Part shown: in pieces, positions 10,736-24,500 of the stretch
Layout: each line of letters begins with the position of its first letter
Position numbering within the stretch: the first letter of the stretch is position 1
Assembly: GCA_026770025.1 (NCBI GenBank)
Contig: JAMXDE010000023.1
Location: forward strand, 558,001-622,000
Origin: Craspedostauros australis
Taxonomy: Eukaryota > Bacillariophyta > Bacillariophyceae > Mastogloiales > Achnanthaceae
Direction: 5' to 3'
DNA length: 64,000 nt
Made by a program: the position numbers and the translations under genes
Notes under the pieces: generated by a model
The model's input: the letters and a program-made list of their open reading frames with translations, nothing else
What the model was told of the DNA's origin: nothing
Databases searched by the model: none

Positions 10736-13700
10736 TCACATGTTGAAGAGATCGTCAGCCGTGAACAGCGCGCCAGAATCGAAGCTGCCGCGGTTGGGAA
10801 GGACGGTATCGAGTCCTTCACTCGAATCCACACCCATCCATTCCGCGATGGAATTCCATGGACTCTCGTATGGCAATGTGGGGATCAAGCGCCCACGGCC
10901 GATGTTGTACGGTCCCTCAGGAGTCAAGTCGTCTGGGTATGTTCCACGAATGACACCACCCTTGATGCTGCCGCCCATCATGAAGCCGTTGCTCGCCCAT
11001 CCATGATCAGTGCCTCCACCCGAGTTGGGGGTCAAGGTACGTCCGAAGTCAGAGCCGGTCATGATCACGACATCATCCCACACATTCTGACGCTTCATTT
11101 CAGCCACGAAGGACTCGAGGGCCCCGTTGACATCCTTGAGCTTGGTGTTCACGTTGTTGAACCTGCTCACTGCATGATGATCGTAACCACCGTGCGAAAC
11201 GAAAAGGACTTCGCGTTCGACGCCTCTGTCACCACGCGACTTGATCCATGTCGCGATCGACTCGAAAGAGGCGCTCAAACTGTCATTGTCAAAACCTTCG
11301 ACTTGGTTGCTGTTGTAGATATCCGTCAGAGTCTTTGTGTCGTTGATGCTCTTCACCACCTGCGTCGACCAGACATCACCGTACACGCTGTTGTCTTGTT
11401 CGCTTGCGCTATTCAAGGAGTTGAGCAGGGCATTCATGTCGTCAACCTCGGCATCTCTGTTGAATGGCGCTGGGGACCAGAGCGGAAGCTGTGTCACCGG
11501 ATGATTCTTCTTTGGTGATCCCTTGACCACGCGAGAGTTGCCACCAATCATATTGGCCGAAGTCCTGTATCCAAGATCTCTCAAGGTGTCGAGCATGCGC
11601 CCGCCGACGCCAGACTCGCTGAGCTCCTTCTCGATGTCAAGTCGTTGCACTTCCTCTTGCTGGATGTTGTGTGCAAACAGCAACGTGCGCGTCTTGAGCT
11701 TCCAGTCTTCCTTGGTGACGGGTTCATCTAGAACGCCGATGTTAGCGAAAAACATGGCTTCGTTGCTATTGTACAGCGTCTGCGCAAGTGGGAATGCCTT
11801 GTTGACACCGAAGCGCTCGCACGGTTGATTGCTGGCGTTGATAGTGAGAAGATCAGACTGTGGAAGGGCAGCCGAACCACGGATATCGCTGTACTGCTGG
11901 TACAGATTAGTGGATCCACACTCCGACTTCGGAGCCACCAAGTTGAAGGAGTCCATGCCACCAGAGAACATGAAGTAGATCACTGCCTTGTACGTGTTGG
12001 TCTTTCGAGGAATAGGTGGCTCGGCTAGGCGCGGTTCGCCGGTCATTCGAATGACGTTGTTGGAATGGAACTCTGGGGTGGTGACGATCAGCTGTTGTGC
12101 CAGTCGAATCGCCTTGTCCTTGTCTGTGCCCATGAAGGGGGAAACGGCATCGATGATGCGTTGGCGGTTCACCGATTGCAAACGGCTCGCAGTCAGCAGC
12201 AGCGAAAGCTCATCGATCAGATCCGGCGCTGCAGTTGCGGTGGATGAAAACTGTAGCGACCCGAATGATCTGGATGTATCGCCGATGTTGTTTCGGGACT
12301 CGCATCCCCTCAAGCCGTTTGGCGTCTCCTCACCAAAGCCGTTGAAGCATGCTGCCGACGTGATGCCTGCCAATGAAAAGAAGAGGAGAGACGGTGAAGA
12401 TGATATGGAAAGAAGATATCGGTGAGAAGGGAAGTTGTGATATATGTATATATGACGACAGCCGAAGCCGCAGTGTGGAATACCATCGCATGGCATGCAG
12501 CAAAGCACACATGTTCCAATACAGCACTCTGGTTCCGACTTACCAAACTGAGTCATTCTGAATAGTCCAGTGAGCATCCCAGTAACTGTCGATGCTGAGA
12601 TAGCTTGGGCCTCTGGCGAGTACAGGGATGCATCTGAGACTCGTCCAGGTGGAACGAAATCAGAAAGGAAGAATGAGAACACACTTGGGGCCTCGTAGAT
12701 GCCTTCGCCGATCTTGCCCTCCATGTCTGCGAGGAATGGCCACATGATCGGACTGTCATTTTTGTACGACATGGATCGCAGGACGGCGATCACCTTGAGA
12801 AGCGGCTCGCGAAGTTGACCGTATGCTGGATCAGAGTCCAGCGTTAGCGATCGAAATTCTCTGTCGAGGAAGATGGCTGTGATCATGGCAGCGAGATCGC
12901 CATACTGGCTGGACCCAATTCCATGGTATGAGCCCTTCTTGTATGCATTCGCGACAACGTTGACGAATCGCGGAGACGGGTTGGAGAATCCGAATCGTTG
13001 GAGCATTCGGACCGCCAAGAACGGTGCGTGATTTGGGTGGTAGAAGTAGTGATTCAGAGCGGCATCAGTTTCGTGGTAGGCGTCGCGAGCCTCGGGGTTG
13101 GCGAAGCTCATAAAATGGACTGGGTTGCGAAAGGAGAAGTCATCATTTCCAATGGTGACGGTAGACTGGACGTTCTTAAGGAACAACGTTCTTCCATTGT
13201 CGTCGACTACACGGAAGACTGTTTCCTCGTCGAAGATACCGCAGGTGCTTGATGTTTCCTTCGTGTACACAGCCACTCCGGCTGGAAGATTTCTTGCACA
13301 GCTTCCACGGGACTTGTACACTCCTGTGGGCATAGATGCTGGGTCTGGAGCGGCAACAAAGAGTTTGTCCAGAATACCGTTGCGCGAAACCGAGGAATCC
13401 GTTGCGGAGCTGAAATATGGCTTGAACTGTGTATTGGTATCACAGATACATGACGATCCTATCTTGGTGCATGCTCCGCCCGACCCAGAGCAGTTGTTGG
13501 ATGCCTTGGGGAATGCGCCATCCTTCCAAAACACCTTGAAGAAGTTCTCAGTGTCTGGTCCAAGACCTGGCAAGATGGTCTGTTCGTCTGCTGCATTGGC
13601 CTCTGTCGATGGCAGTGACGGAGTTGTGACGGGGTTGCGGTGGATCATGGTCCCGCCAACGTAACCATCGGAAGGGGGGCATCATGATCACATGATTATG

Positions 13701-16700
13701 AAAACAATGGAATGAAGTGCAACGCCAAGCATAGGTTGCGCAAAGGTGTGAGAGCAGGAAGTTGTTGGCCTGTACATACTCGTGGCCAATCTGCGACCTT
13801 GTCTTGACTCATGATACTCGTGTGTGCACGTACCTGGATTATGAACAATGGCAACATGGCCTTCCACATCAACCTTGGCTTGGATAGCGCAAGAACCTGA
13901 TGTCCACCTGTACGACAGCGGTCGCCGTTCGATAACTATGTTGCTGTCTTTCGCACAAATACCTGCAGTCCTGGGTTGAATAAACGCAAGATCGCATTGC
14001 ACCTTTCCATCATCAGCGCACCTCTGTTCTGCAGTTGCGTACTTCACCCTTTCACCCTGGTAGGCACACTTCATGGTTGCTCTTGGAGTAAGTCCAGAGT
14101 CGAGATCGGATTGATCACAGCAGTTTGATTGTGCCACTTCGGTGAGAGGGTTGGCACAAAGCATGTTTGTCGTCTTCCCTCCCACGTTGACAAAGTTCAC
14201 CACACGTTTGGCGTTGTCATAGAAAGCATACTCAACGCAGGCTGGTCGGATGTACTCATAGTAGATTGGGGTTGGCAATGAATCGACCCTGATGGTGCGA
14301 ATAGTGTCGACATTGAGCTCACTACTGTCTTGGTGATTGGTGTAGTCAAGATTTTCTTGCAGAACGACTTTGCCTGGGTAGGTGCAAGCGCTGCCATCGG
14401 TTGAGCCTGCACAGAGCTTTGAATAGAGTGGGCTGGAGTTGTCAAGACTGAGGCGAATGATTTCTGGATCGTTCTCCCAAGACGCAAGATCCTGCTGGAG
14501 TTCGGGTGTGGCCTTCGATCCCAACAGACGGTATACTGCTCCTTTCCGGAGGAAATGCCGGGGCGGTAGGTCAGAGCAGAGCGGGTGCTGATCGCCAAGG
14601 AAGCCGTTGTACAAGTTTGATTTTGGGAAGATGTCGCGCCATCGACTGTGGTTGTGGGATGCACCAAAGAAGTATGTCGAGTGGTCGGTAGATAGAATGG
14701 AAGTGGCGTTTGATGGGAGGGCCGTGCGGACAGTAGAAAGCAGAAAGGCAGCAAAAGAGAGTGAGAAGATTGAAAAGGACCCAAGCGTCTGGGTGGTAGA
14801 AAGGAGACAGGCGAAATGAAGCCTCGTTCATGTGATGAATGTTTGTTCGCATCCGGCAATTCACAATCCTTCGACAGTCGGTTCTGAATCCATGTAATAC
14901 TTACGCATGGATGACCATTGGATCAATGCTGCGTCCACGCGTTTCGTGGTTGCCGCGTGTTTGCTGACGTCTCAAGCCTGTCCATGCCCTTGCAAATGAT
15001 GTGATGTCGTCGTTGTCGTACGTCTGAATTGGTTCACCCTGAGAATCCAACTTGAAAGTTCCATCCATATTCAGCTCGTTGAGCCCGATGGAAAAGAGCT
15101 GCATGATCTCTCGTGCGAAGTTCTCATCTGGATGCGATGTGCGGCCATAATCTGTTGCAAATTGGAAGCTCGTTGATCCGATCGATGACAACATCTCTCC
15201 CATTCGATCGTGGAAGGCGACTCTCTTCAGGACGTCGCGGTAGCTGCCAAAGGCACCTCGGACGAAGATATCGTAGTAGTCCAAATTGAGCTCCGTGCCG
15301 TGGACATCGCCCAGAAGCTGAGGACTCACCACAAGAATCTGGCTCAAAGCAAAGGCAACTCGTTGCCGGAGCTGATCGGCACTGTTGAGGGCAATGTGTG
15401 CCCAGATGGTCTGTCGCTGTGTGCGGTAGATATGGAAGGGCACAGGGTTGTTGGGGAAGCGATCTCTGTTGAATGATTCGACGAAGTATCCTGATCCCAA
15501 TGATGGATCGTTCGCAACTTCACCGATGGATCCACAGACGACCACGCCATTGCCACTTGGATTGACAGGGACGGATCCGAATTCTTCGCGGAGCCTGTCG
15601 GTTTGGAGGTTTGCTGGAAGCCTTGAGAATGGAATCACATCACCCAGCTTGCCGAGAAGCGGGCGCTGCTTGGGTGCGTCCACGATGTTTGTGTAAAACC
15701 TGGAATTACCATTGGAGTGGTGGCTATTTGGGAACGTGAGTATCGCCAGGTCATTCTCGGCCCACTTCTGGATATTGTATGCGCCGCCGTTGTGTGCAGG
15801 TGCCCAGCTGGTGAGGTCGTATATGTTGAGAGTCAGGCTGTGGACATGCTGCCAGCATTGGCCGTCCATTCCCTTGATGTAGCCGAGGGAGATCTTGTTT
15901 TCATCAGCTTCGTCGCAAGTTTGACTCTCAAACAAGCGGACGTCCTTCAAAAGCGGTGGTTCCTCTGCATTGCCATCAAATCCTGGTTGGAGCAACGTGG
16001 CGAATGCAGCTTCTGTCTCGTCACCGACGTGACGATAATCATTGCCCGAGCAGAAGGTGTCACCTACACGCATCCAGCGAGAGAATCGATTTCTGAACCT
16101 GCCGCATGGTGGTGGCTGGTACTGTTGCAATGTTCCTCTCTTGTCGGTGAAGATCTCGTTATTCAGTGGGAGATTTTCAACGGCATAGACCTGATCACAG
16201 CAGTAGCAACATGTAGTGGATAGTGATGGTGATGGTGATGGCGATTATATGTTGATGAAGTGATTCACAAGTGGAGGAGGGTAGAAATTAACGAATGCAG
16301 CGATGAATAGGTTGATAGATGGGCAAAGCAACCATGGGAGAATAGTGAGAGAGGCGGTGGCGTTCGGAGCGAGCGCATTCATAAGTTCGACGAACAAAGG
16401 CAGCAGCGCACAATGAATGTCCTGCTGCGTTGACTTACATAGCGTCCTTCGATGTCGTACACCCTCTTCAAGAATTCCTTTGTGAGCTTGATAGAAAAGA
16501 CAGGCGGCTCGTCGGCTCTGCAGGCTGTTGGAGCGGTGCTTAACACGCAGTGGTCTTCATTGACGAAGGATCGTGCGACGTTGGGGCACTTCACTTGGTT
16601 GTCCGAAGACAGAGCGACGGCTCCACCACCATCGACCAGCGGATTCTCGCTGGTGTTCTCCAACATCACCAAGTGAGGATCGTAGAGCAAGTACTCTGTC

Positions 16701-18010
16701 ATGCCATTCTTGGTCGTTCGGCCAAACACAGTGGGAGTGATGGCGTTTGGGTTGATCTCGATGGTGTCGCAAGTGGTATCGGCGAGATCCTCTGTGAGGC
16801 GGAACTCGTCATTGGCCTGAAAGGCCTCCCACAGCTCGCTGGTGTAGGTGTTGTCGTCGACGGTTGCAATTCCAGTGAACCCGGGGTCCATAGCAGGGAG
16901 ATCGACCATGTATGCGCGATCGCTATCGCCGCTGCCAGCGAGTGACGCGGAATCAATGTAGACAGGTGGGTTGCCATTTCTGAACTGGCGGCACCTGCTA
17001 TTGTCCTGGCCAGGCTTCTTGACGCGGAACGGCGAGGAAGTACTCTCTTGGTAGAACGTAGCACCCGTTCCGCAAATCACGTATTTTGTATTGAGCTCTG
17101 CGTCGATGGCGGACCCAACATTGATGGTTCCGGTGGAGTCCGAAAATCCGACAAGCTCGATCTTGGAGAGGACCAGTGTGCGTGGCACACCATCAACCTT
17201 TATGAGGTACTCGTCTCCTCCAGCGGATTCAATCGTCAAGGACTTGCCAGCGTCTTGTGAGGTGAAGGCGAAGTTCCTCCAGCGGGATTCCTTGGCGCAT
17301 GGATGCGGACCTGCCTCGCCAGCAATCATGGGCTTCTCGGCCCGTTCATTGGCTCGCTTGCGATAGAACTCGCGATGGGAAGTCGCGGGAAGCTGCATCT
17401 GTCTGATGATCCATTGCTTGAAGCTGCTGAAGGTGTAGGATAAGTCGGAGCTTGTCAAATCAGCTGGCGTCACACCAAATGATGCTTTCTCCAAGAAGCG
17501 GGCGATGAGAGCCTTCTTGCCTTCCTCTCTGCCAGTGCGTGCATATCGGCCGTACGAAGTGAGGACGTAGGCCTCGGAGTCTCCCAGCGGTGGCAGAGTC
17601 ATGCGGCATCCAGTGTTGCCTGCTTCTGGATTGATTCCGGAACAATCGATGGAAAGCTTCCCAGCAGCACGACCAGCGGAGACCTCCCAATCCCTGTTGT
17701 CGTAGCTGCGAGCGATGGGTGCGAAATAGGGATCTTCGGGATCGGTGGACACTGCGGTTACGGTGCACACTCCAGGTTGAAACTTTGTTAACTCGACGCT
17801 CGTCTCGGTAAGCTCAATGGGGGCATCTCGGATGCTCGGGCAGTCGTACGCAGTGAACTGCGCAGCGGTGATGGTCGGGAAAGCGATGACGAGTGTGATT
17901 GCCACCAACGCCATGCGGTGAAGGACACCGCCATATGCGGCGGATGGTTTCGTCATTGGACGGTGGGGATGCTTGGATGTCATGGTGATGTTGCTATTGT
18001 GTATTTTCAT
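10736..18010 (-). CDS. Secreted DUF1800-DUF1501 fusion protein, five exons
   Basis: Reading splice sites gives exons 18010-16439, 16190-14905, 14645-13834, 13602-12544 and 12366-10736, which join in frame to 2119 residues. Donors are GTAAGT or GTACGT. A hydrophobic run at about 33-51, ending TAAQ, suggests a signal peptide, so the product should be secreted or sit in the outer membrane system; several ATGs precede it and the first (18010) is used here. DUF1800 starts near residue 165 (ARFLEKASFG), includes the conserved HPDENFAREIMQLFSIG stretch in exon 2 and ends in exon 4. DUF1501 fills exon 5 from about 1700 (FSGGMDSFNL) to near the end (TGSDFGRT, GGGTDHGW). The biochemical role of both families is unsettled; DUF1501 resembles alkaline-phosphatase-fold sulfatase-like proteins. 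The DUF1800 part is much longer than bacterial relatives, with Cys-containing insertions in exon 3. The exon 3-4 join is the least certain. Confidence 0.85.
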
Positions 18011-21000
18011 GTATTTCTGTGTGTTTCTGTGTAGTTTTTGTGTTTTTTTGTATATTGTTGTGTTTTTTTGCTAGGAAGTGTGTTGCGATACTGTGTATCA
18101 AGGAATCGAGGACCCTGTCCTCACGTAACCAGCATTATTGGTATGATGCAGCCCGTTGAATGGAGTTGAGTGCAGATTGAACGAGTATCGTAAGTATAGC
18201 GAGCGTAGCGTGCAACACATGAGTTTTGCTCTTGATATAGGCGCCTTTGCCAAGATAGGCGGATATTCCACATGGACAGCAGGTGGTGGATTATGCGTGC
18301 AACTCTGGTCACACCACACAGCACATCCCGTCACGCAAGATAACACAGGTTCCAGGAGGTTTCAGCAGGTTGCACCGGGTTGCGTTGTGCCGCTGTGTTC
18401 TTCTCACTTGGTTTGATCTTACCGTTGTCGTGACTTTGAGTTTCCACTCAATTCAACACAATGTTGGTGCCGATGACGTCTCTTCTCCCTCTCTCTCTCT
18501 CTCTGTATGTGTATGTGTGCGCGGGTGCGGGTGTGGGTGTGTGTGGTGTTATTTGTTTGCGGGTGTACGTCGTGTTTTTTGTTGTCTGCAACTGTTGTGA
18601 TTTTGGTGTTCGATACTGAATTGTGAGAAGATTCATTTTGTGAGATCATCCAGGAGAGCATCCTCCTTTCTGCGGTGTCGTATTGACCAGATTGTCACGA
18701 GCGATTCTGCACCATCACAAAGCTTCGCGTGACGCATGTTGATGTTTCCAGGCTATCATCTCGCTCTGCAATCCTACCAGAGTCATCTGAAGACACATGG
18801 AGCCTTTTGGTGGCGAGGGGATCTGGCTTGTTGTTATGGGTAATGCGAGCCACGAGTACGTTAACCCGAACGAATATCTGCGCGTATGATTTCGTAGGTA
18901 TGGTACGTACGAGACCGTACAGGCACACGAACAAACTGGGAGCGATCCTTGGTTATTCAATAAATCCTCGCTGGTCACGCACTGAATGATAGTAAAAGGA
19001 GAACGCGAGTGGTTCGTGTCACATCTTTTGTGGAATGACCTGTCGAGGTTTCACTTCAGAAATGTGTGCCAATTTCTCGCTAATGACGATTCATGACGTC
19101 CTCCACACAGGGAGGTGGTCACCTCACTTCTTGGCAGTGGTACACAGTAAACACAAACAAGAACGACGATGGACTCCTGTATCTCAAGTCCGTATTGAAA
19201 AGAAATGCCTCAAATGGTTCCGCTGCAACCTGTTGTGCTCTACTATACTTGCAATGGTAGCTTCAGCGCGAAACATCACAATAGCATGCGGCCAATTAGT
19301 GGACGAAGTCATCGTTTGTGCTCCATCTTGAGACTCCGACGGAGGGACTTAGTTGCCACACAAATGTGAACAGCATCAGTCTTCAGTTCCTCATGGGAAG
19401 TTTCTCTCACTCTTGGAATAGAACGGTGCCCTTCGTGCATGACATGTTTGAGACTGGATTGGCCTGCGATCCAATACTCTGGTTCGATGAGCGATGCGGC
19501 AGGAGGTTCACTTCCTTGTCATGTACGACTATCATTCCATACCATCGAGTACAACGCTATGCTCGTGTGACACTTGCACTTCGCCACCAAAATCAAAGAC
19601 CATTCGTTCTTGGATCTTCCGATTTTGAAGACACAAAACCGCGAGTGCTGATGTTTGTTCGCAAACAATCGTCGGAACTCGCGGAGTCTTTGTAGCCAGC
19701 GGTGGTGAGAGACCTTGGCATCGGCGGAAGTGGGACTCCAGAGAGCTCGATTGTCTCGGCGCCTACGTATCTTTTGGAGTGTATTGATGTCAGAGGAGGC
19801 ATGGTCTTGTTCGCAGACGTTCAGATGGCGTGGAGCACAACAAGTGGACTCTAGATATGTGTCAGTATTCCACAGAGGGTGGAAGGGCCTACTCCGCGAT
19901 CGTGGCAAATTGTCGATGGGATTGTGCTGCAATTGGAAGCGCGCGCTGATGAAAGAAACGTCAAAGTGGTGGGGGGCAAGATGAAAGGACATTGCAATCG
20001 ACTGATCAGTTGCAAGGCCGCAGTGTTCTGACGATCGCACGATTGAGTGAAGGTATGGCGCCTTGGGGATGCCGTCCGTTGCCTTTCGTTGACATTCACA
20101 ACTGCAATACTATAGAGCTTCATACTCCGAGTCGCTTCCTCGTGCCAAGACTGCTCTTCGAATGATGCGTTGATTTCGCAAGATCGGGGTTCAACCATCC
20201 TCGTTCGGACATTCAATGAGCGGAACCCGAGACTCCATCAAGAAGGAATCTGATTGGGGAGGGAATTTCTCCCTCGTGTGCAGGGAGCATCGAGGATCGC
20301 GCAATCGAAAAGGTCGTCAGATTTCTTGCGGCGCGTAGTTCGACCAGTATGCATAATACCATTGGAAAAGGTAATCCAGTCGAATGCGTAGTGTGTCTGT
20401 GCTCTGCTTCAATTGAGTACGAGCAGAGTGTCCCATTGCTCGAGCTCGTACTGATTATATCGTGTTCCTCTGAGAGTACTCTGAGCAACATATCATCTTC
20501 CTACGTGTATGGTACACTGTAGCACAGCATTTGAGCTTCACTCTCTGTGGAAGACGAAGTCGGGCATACTTTGGGCATCAGAGAAAGTCTCTGTCCTCGG
20601 ATCGTGGGCTTGGCTTCTTCGAGCCGTACATGTACGACCTACAGCCGTGTCCCTGCCCACAGTGGGGAGAATTGCATGGGTTGCTTCGACATCGTCGTTC
20701 TGCTCACTCTTCTGGCATACCGAATGAGAACAAGAGTTGCGTTGGGTCGAATCTGCAGAGCAAGCACGTGTGCATTCCACGCTCCAGTGTTTTTCAATAC
20801 CACGCTCTAACAATACTCAAATACGAAGTGCCTCATGAACGACTTGGCTGCAACATGTTCTTGACGGGATGTGGGGCCAGAACTGGTTGGCTGCAGCGTA
20901 TTCGTACGCATAGAGTGGAGTAGATCGTAGTATGCAGTTTGCGTACCACTAGACTGTGCTCGCACGTATGGGGACCTCGCCAAGATCAGCAGAGACCTCG

Positions 21001-21556
21001 TGGATCGTGCCCAACCGGCATGAAGTTTGGCAGCTTGGCAGCAATTTTGGGCCATCAGGCCATTTCGCGAGTTCTTCCTTTTCATTGGCTGTTGTGTGAA
21101 TTGCGACCAGATGGAAGAGAGTATCCAAAACAACAACAAGGAACAGAGAAAGTCACAAAAAGTGGAACGTGAAGAAAAGAAAGGTCACAAAGATTTTGGT
21201 TGCAGATCTGAATCAAACCAGCGTTGTCGACCACAAGCAGCGGATTTGTACGAGTACCCAGTAGCAGTCGTAACAATACCCACAACGTCTCCGACAGTCA
21301 CAGACACAGGCACAACTGAGTACGAGGCACTGGTCAGAACCATACTGACACGAGAACTGGCACGTGTGCTACTACTACCACAGAGCGAGAGTTGGAGTTC
21401 GCACCAAACATCACACAAACAGAAACGAACATCGCCAACAGCACAAGCGCACACTTCCAGAGTCGTCGCACTTCTGCACAAGCTACCAGCTACGGTATTG
21501 CTCATCACCACACAACCAACAGCAAAGCGCAATCGAAGCAAGGATCTCTGGCGAAC
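18011..21556. other. 3.5 kb divergent intergenic region
   Basis: This lies between two divergently transcribed genes, the DUF1800-DUF1501 gene (minus) and the PARP gene (plus), and should hold both promoters. Next to the minus-strand start, at about 18000-18075, the coding strand is rich in CA and runs of A. Next to the PARP start, roughly 21390-21556, the plus strand is likewise rich in CA, CAA and ACA. A CT/GT microsatellite is at 18481-18548. Open frames in between (for example 20531-20923, plus) give no recognisable protein. Confidence 0.5.
18481..18548 (+). repeat. CT/GT microsatellite
   Basis: A run of CT dinucleotides passes directly into GT-rich sequence (GTATGTGTATGTGTGCGCGGG and further GTG repeats). 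It is about 470 bp upstream of the DUF1800-DUF1501 start. No coding potential. Confidence 0.85.
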
Positions 21557-24500
21557 ATGGCAAGGACGAAGAGGGCGGTAGGCGCGAAGAAGAAGAGCGG
21601 CGCGGCTGCCGTTGCGAAGAAGACCTCGGGCAAGTCCGAAGACGGCAAACCGAAGGCGAAGTTAAGCCCGAAGGCAAGTCCAGCCAACTCCGGCGCAGCC
21701 ATGGTCGCCACCACCACGAAGGCCGAGAAGAAGAAGGCCGACAAGGCAACCCCAACGAAAGCGAAAGAGAAACCCAAAGTCCACGTGATCAAGGATGAGT
21801 ACGAGATGAAGTTCGCCTCGCTGGAGGTGGTGCTGGCAATCGCTTCGATGGATGCAACCGATATGAAGGAAAAGTATCTGGTGGGGCGTTTGCAGGAGGA
21901 TGTTCTCATGGGAGCAGCGGACGAGGCTGAGGTGGGGATCACTTGGTTCGACTACGACGACGACGAGGAAGATGCTGACGACGATGGCAACGCCAACACT
22001 ACAACCACCACTACCACCACCACCAATCCCAACAAGTATTGGGTTGCTGGAAACGACGACGCGGTTGCGGTTGGCTCGTTGGTCTGCTCCATCTCGCATC
22101 TGGCCAAGAGCAGCTACAGCACCACGCACGGCGAGCTCCTCACCATCAGCGAGGAAGCTTACATCTACGCCAACCAAAAGCTCGAGGAACAACTGGAGGA
22201 TGACTACGACGCAGATGCCGATTCGCAGTTCGGAGACGTGGCGGTGGCAAAGCGCGTGAGACTGGCTGCGCGCAAGACTGGCAGTAAGTCGGAGATGGTG
22301 ACTGGCCCTCGTTCTGGTTCCGCTGTAGCCATCGATGACGACGATGATGATGATGATGACGATGACGACCCTATGTCCTCTATCGGTGGCAAACGAAAGC
22401 GGAAGGGCAAGGGCGGCAGCAAGGCGAAGAAGTCGGCGGGAGGTAGCAAGGCCAAGCGCGCAAGAACCATCAGAGGCGTTACTCCACGCCCTTCCTTCAA
22501 GTTGGTGGACAACCCATTCGGCGTCAAGAACGGAAAGATTGCCAAATTTGATGGAGACATCGAGCGATGCAGCAAGGAAGTAGTGCGAGCAGTTGCTGCA
22601 AAGGACACGAAGGCGTTGAAGGCTGCCATTTCATCCGCAGCCACATCCATCACCAGCCTCCACCATATCCAATGCCTTGCCTTCCCCATGACGCCACTCA
22701 TCCAAGCCATTGTCATGGGAGACAAGACGGCGTTGAAGACCTTGCTCAATGCATACAAGGAGGAGCGAGACAGCTTGATCAGGACTCCCCAGCGCCCCAG
22801 CATGCAGCCTTGCGCCTTGCCCACGTTGTCCACCGGAAAAATCACTTCACGCCATGCCAACTACAACAGGCGCGCGATCAATGCATCACGCGGAGGCAGG
22901 GAAGGCAACAACGCGCTGTTGCATGACACACGAGGCAACAGCTACGCCACCTGCTCCCACCGTTCCATCGGCGTGCCTGGTAAATCGCTTCCCACCGAGC
23001 TGATCTCTGTCCTAAGTGATTGCAAGACGCTGACCTTGGCCGAGGACTTCGACGAGATCGCAACCGACATCCTCGATCTGGCCGAGGCAACCTTTTCCAT
23101 GAGATTCCCAGATTGCGATTTTCTGGATCAGGCTCTGAAGGGAGGTCATCGCAACATCGTCAAACGCATCATCGATCAGAAATTTGCCATGCCCCACAAC
23201 ACCAACATGTACAATTTCCTCCACGTCGAATCTTTGCGCGATGTTCCCCACAAGAGTAGCACCGACGACGTCAACTCCAATGCCAATGCCAACGCTAACA
23301 CCAGCACTGGCGATGCGGACGACAAAGAAGGAGAGGACGAAAGCAAGGCCAGCGCCACCAAGACCAAAGCCAAAAACAAGGCCAAGGGCAAAGGCAAGGG
23401 CAAGGGCAAGACCGCGGAGAATGAAAAAACAACCGAAGATGAAGACACAGAAATGGACGCAGACGACGCAAACGCTGGGGCCTCCGCACGTGCCACAGCC
23501 ACAGCCACAACCAGCGGCAATAGCAATGTCAACGGCAACGACGGCAACGGAAATGAAGCGACCAAAACGGATTTAGGGAAAGTGTTCTCGAAGGACTTCC
23601 AGGCACGTTCTGTCATCAAAAAGACCGAAGACGGAACTCGATTTACACCATTGATGACTGCGTGCATCAACCCCAACGCGATCTTCCTCAAGGCCCTTCT
23701 TCATGTTGCTCCAGAACATGCCCAGACCGCCGACAATCAACAGACTGGATTGCTGCACTACGCTGCTTCATGCGAAGGTGATGGTCCACTGCGCTTCCTC
23801 CTGGAGGAGTACAGCCTTCCCAAGGTAGCTATCGACAAGAACAAGGACACCCCCCTGCACTTCGCTGCGCGGTGTTCACGAACGCACAACATCAGGGCTC
23901 TCCTCCAGGATGCCGAAGGTGATCAACGCAAGATTCTCCTGAACGCCAAGAACTCAACAGGTCTGACCCCCATCCACCTCGCCACCTACTCCAGACGCTC
24001 CGCGGCGTTGCAAACAGTGCAAGCCATGCTTGAGGAAGGCGCTGATGCCAACGCACCCAGCACTGCTGCCGCCAATCGCAAATCGCCGATGCACATTGCT
24101 GCGAGTCTGGGCGACCTAGAAATGCTCAAGCTGCTCATCCGCTTCAAGGGCAACCCGGTCAAGGGCGACAAGCTGAAGCGCACCCCGCTCATTCACGCCT
24201 GCATGAACGGCCATGCCCATGTCGTGTCGTACCTTCTGCGGCTGGGGGTCAGCACCGATGCATGCGACTCTAGCAACAACAGCCCCATGCACTACGCTGT
24301 CGCATACGGGTGGGACGACTGCGTTCGGCTTCTCCTGGATGCCGGCGCTGCTCCGGATGCGAAGAATTCCTGGAACACGACACCTCTCTCTGTGGCAGTT
24401 CAGAAGGGCCGTCACGCCGTCGCCAGATTGCTGCTTGAGCTACCTAACGTGGACGTGAACTTCAAGGACGACGAAGGCAAGTCAACGTTCTTCAAGCTGA

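Noticed and set aside
21392-21556. 55-codon upstream extension of the PARP frame
   Set aside because: It lacks ATG, and its Asn/Thr/His-rich translation and CA-rich bases look like a leader.
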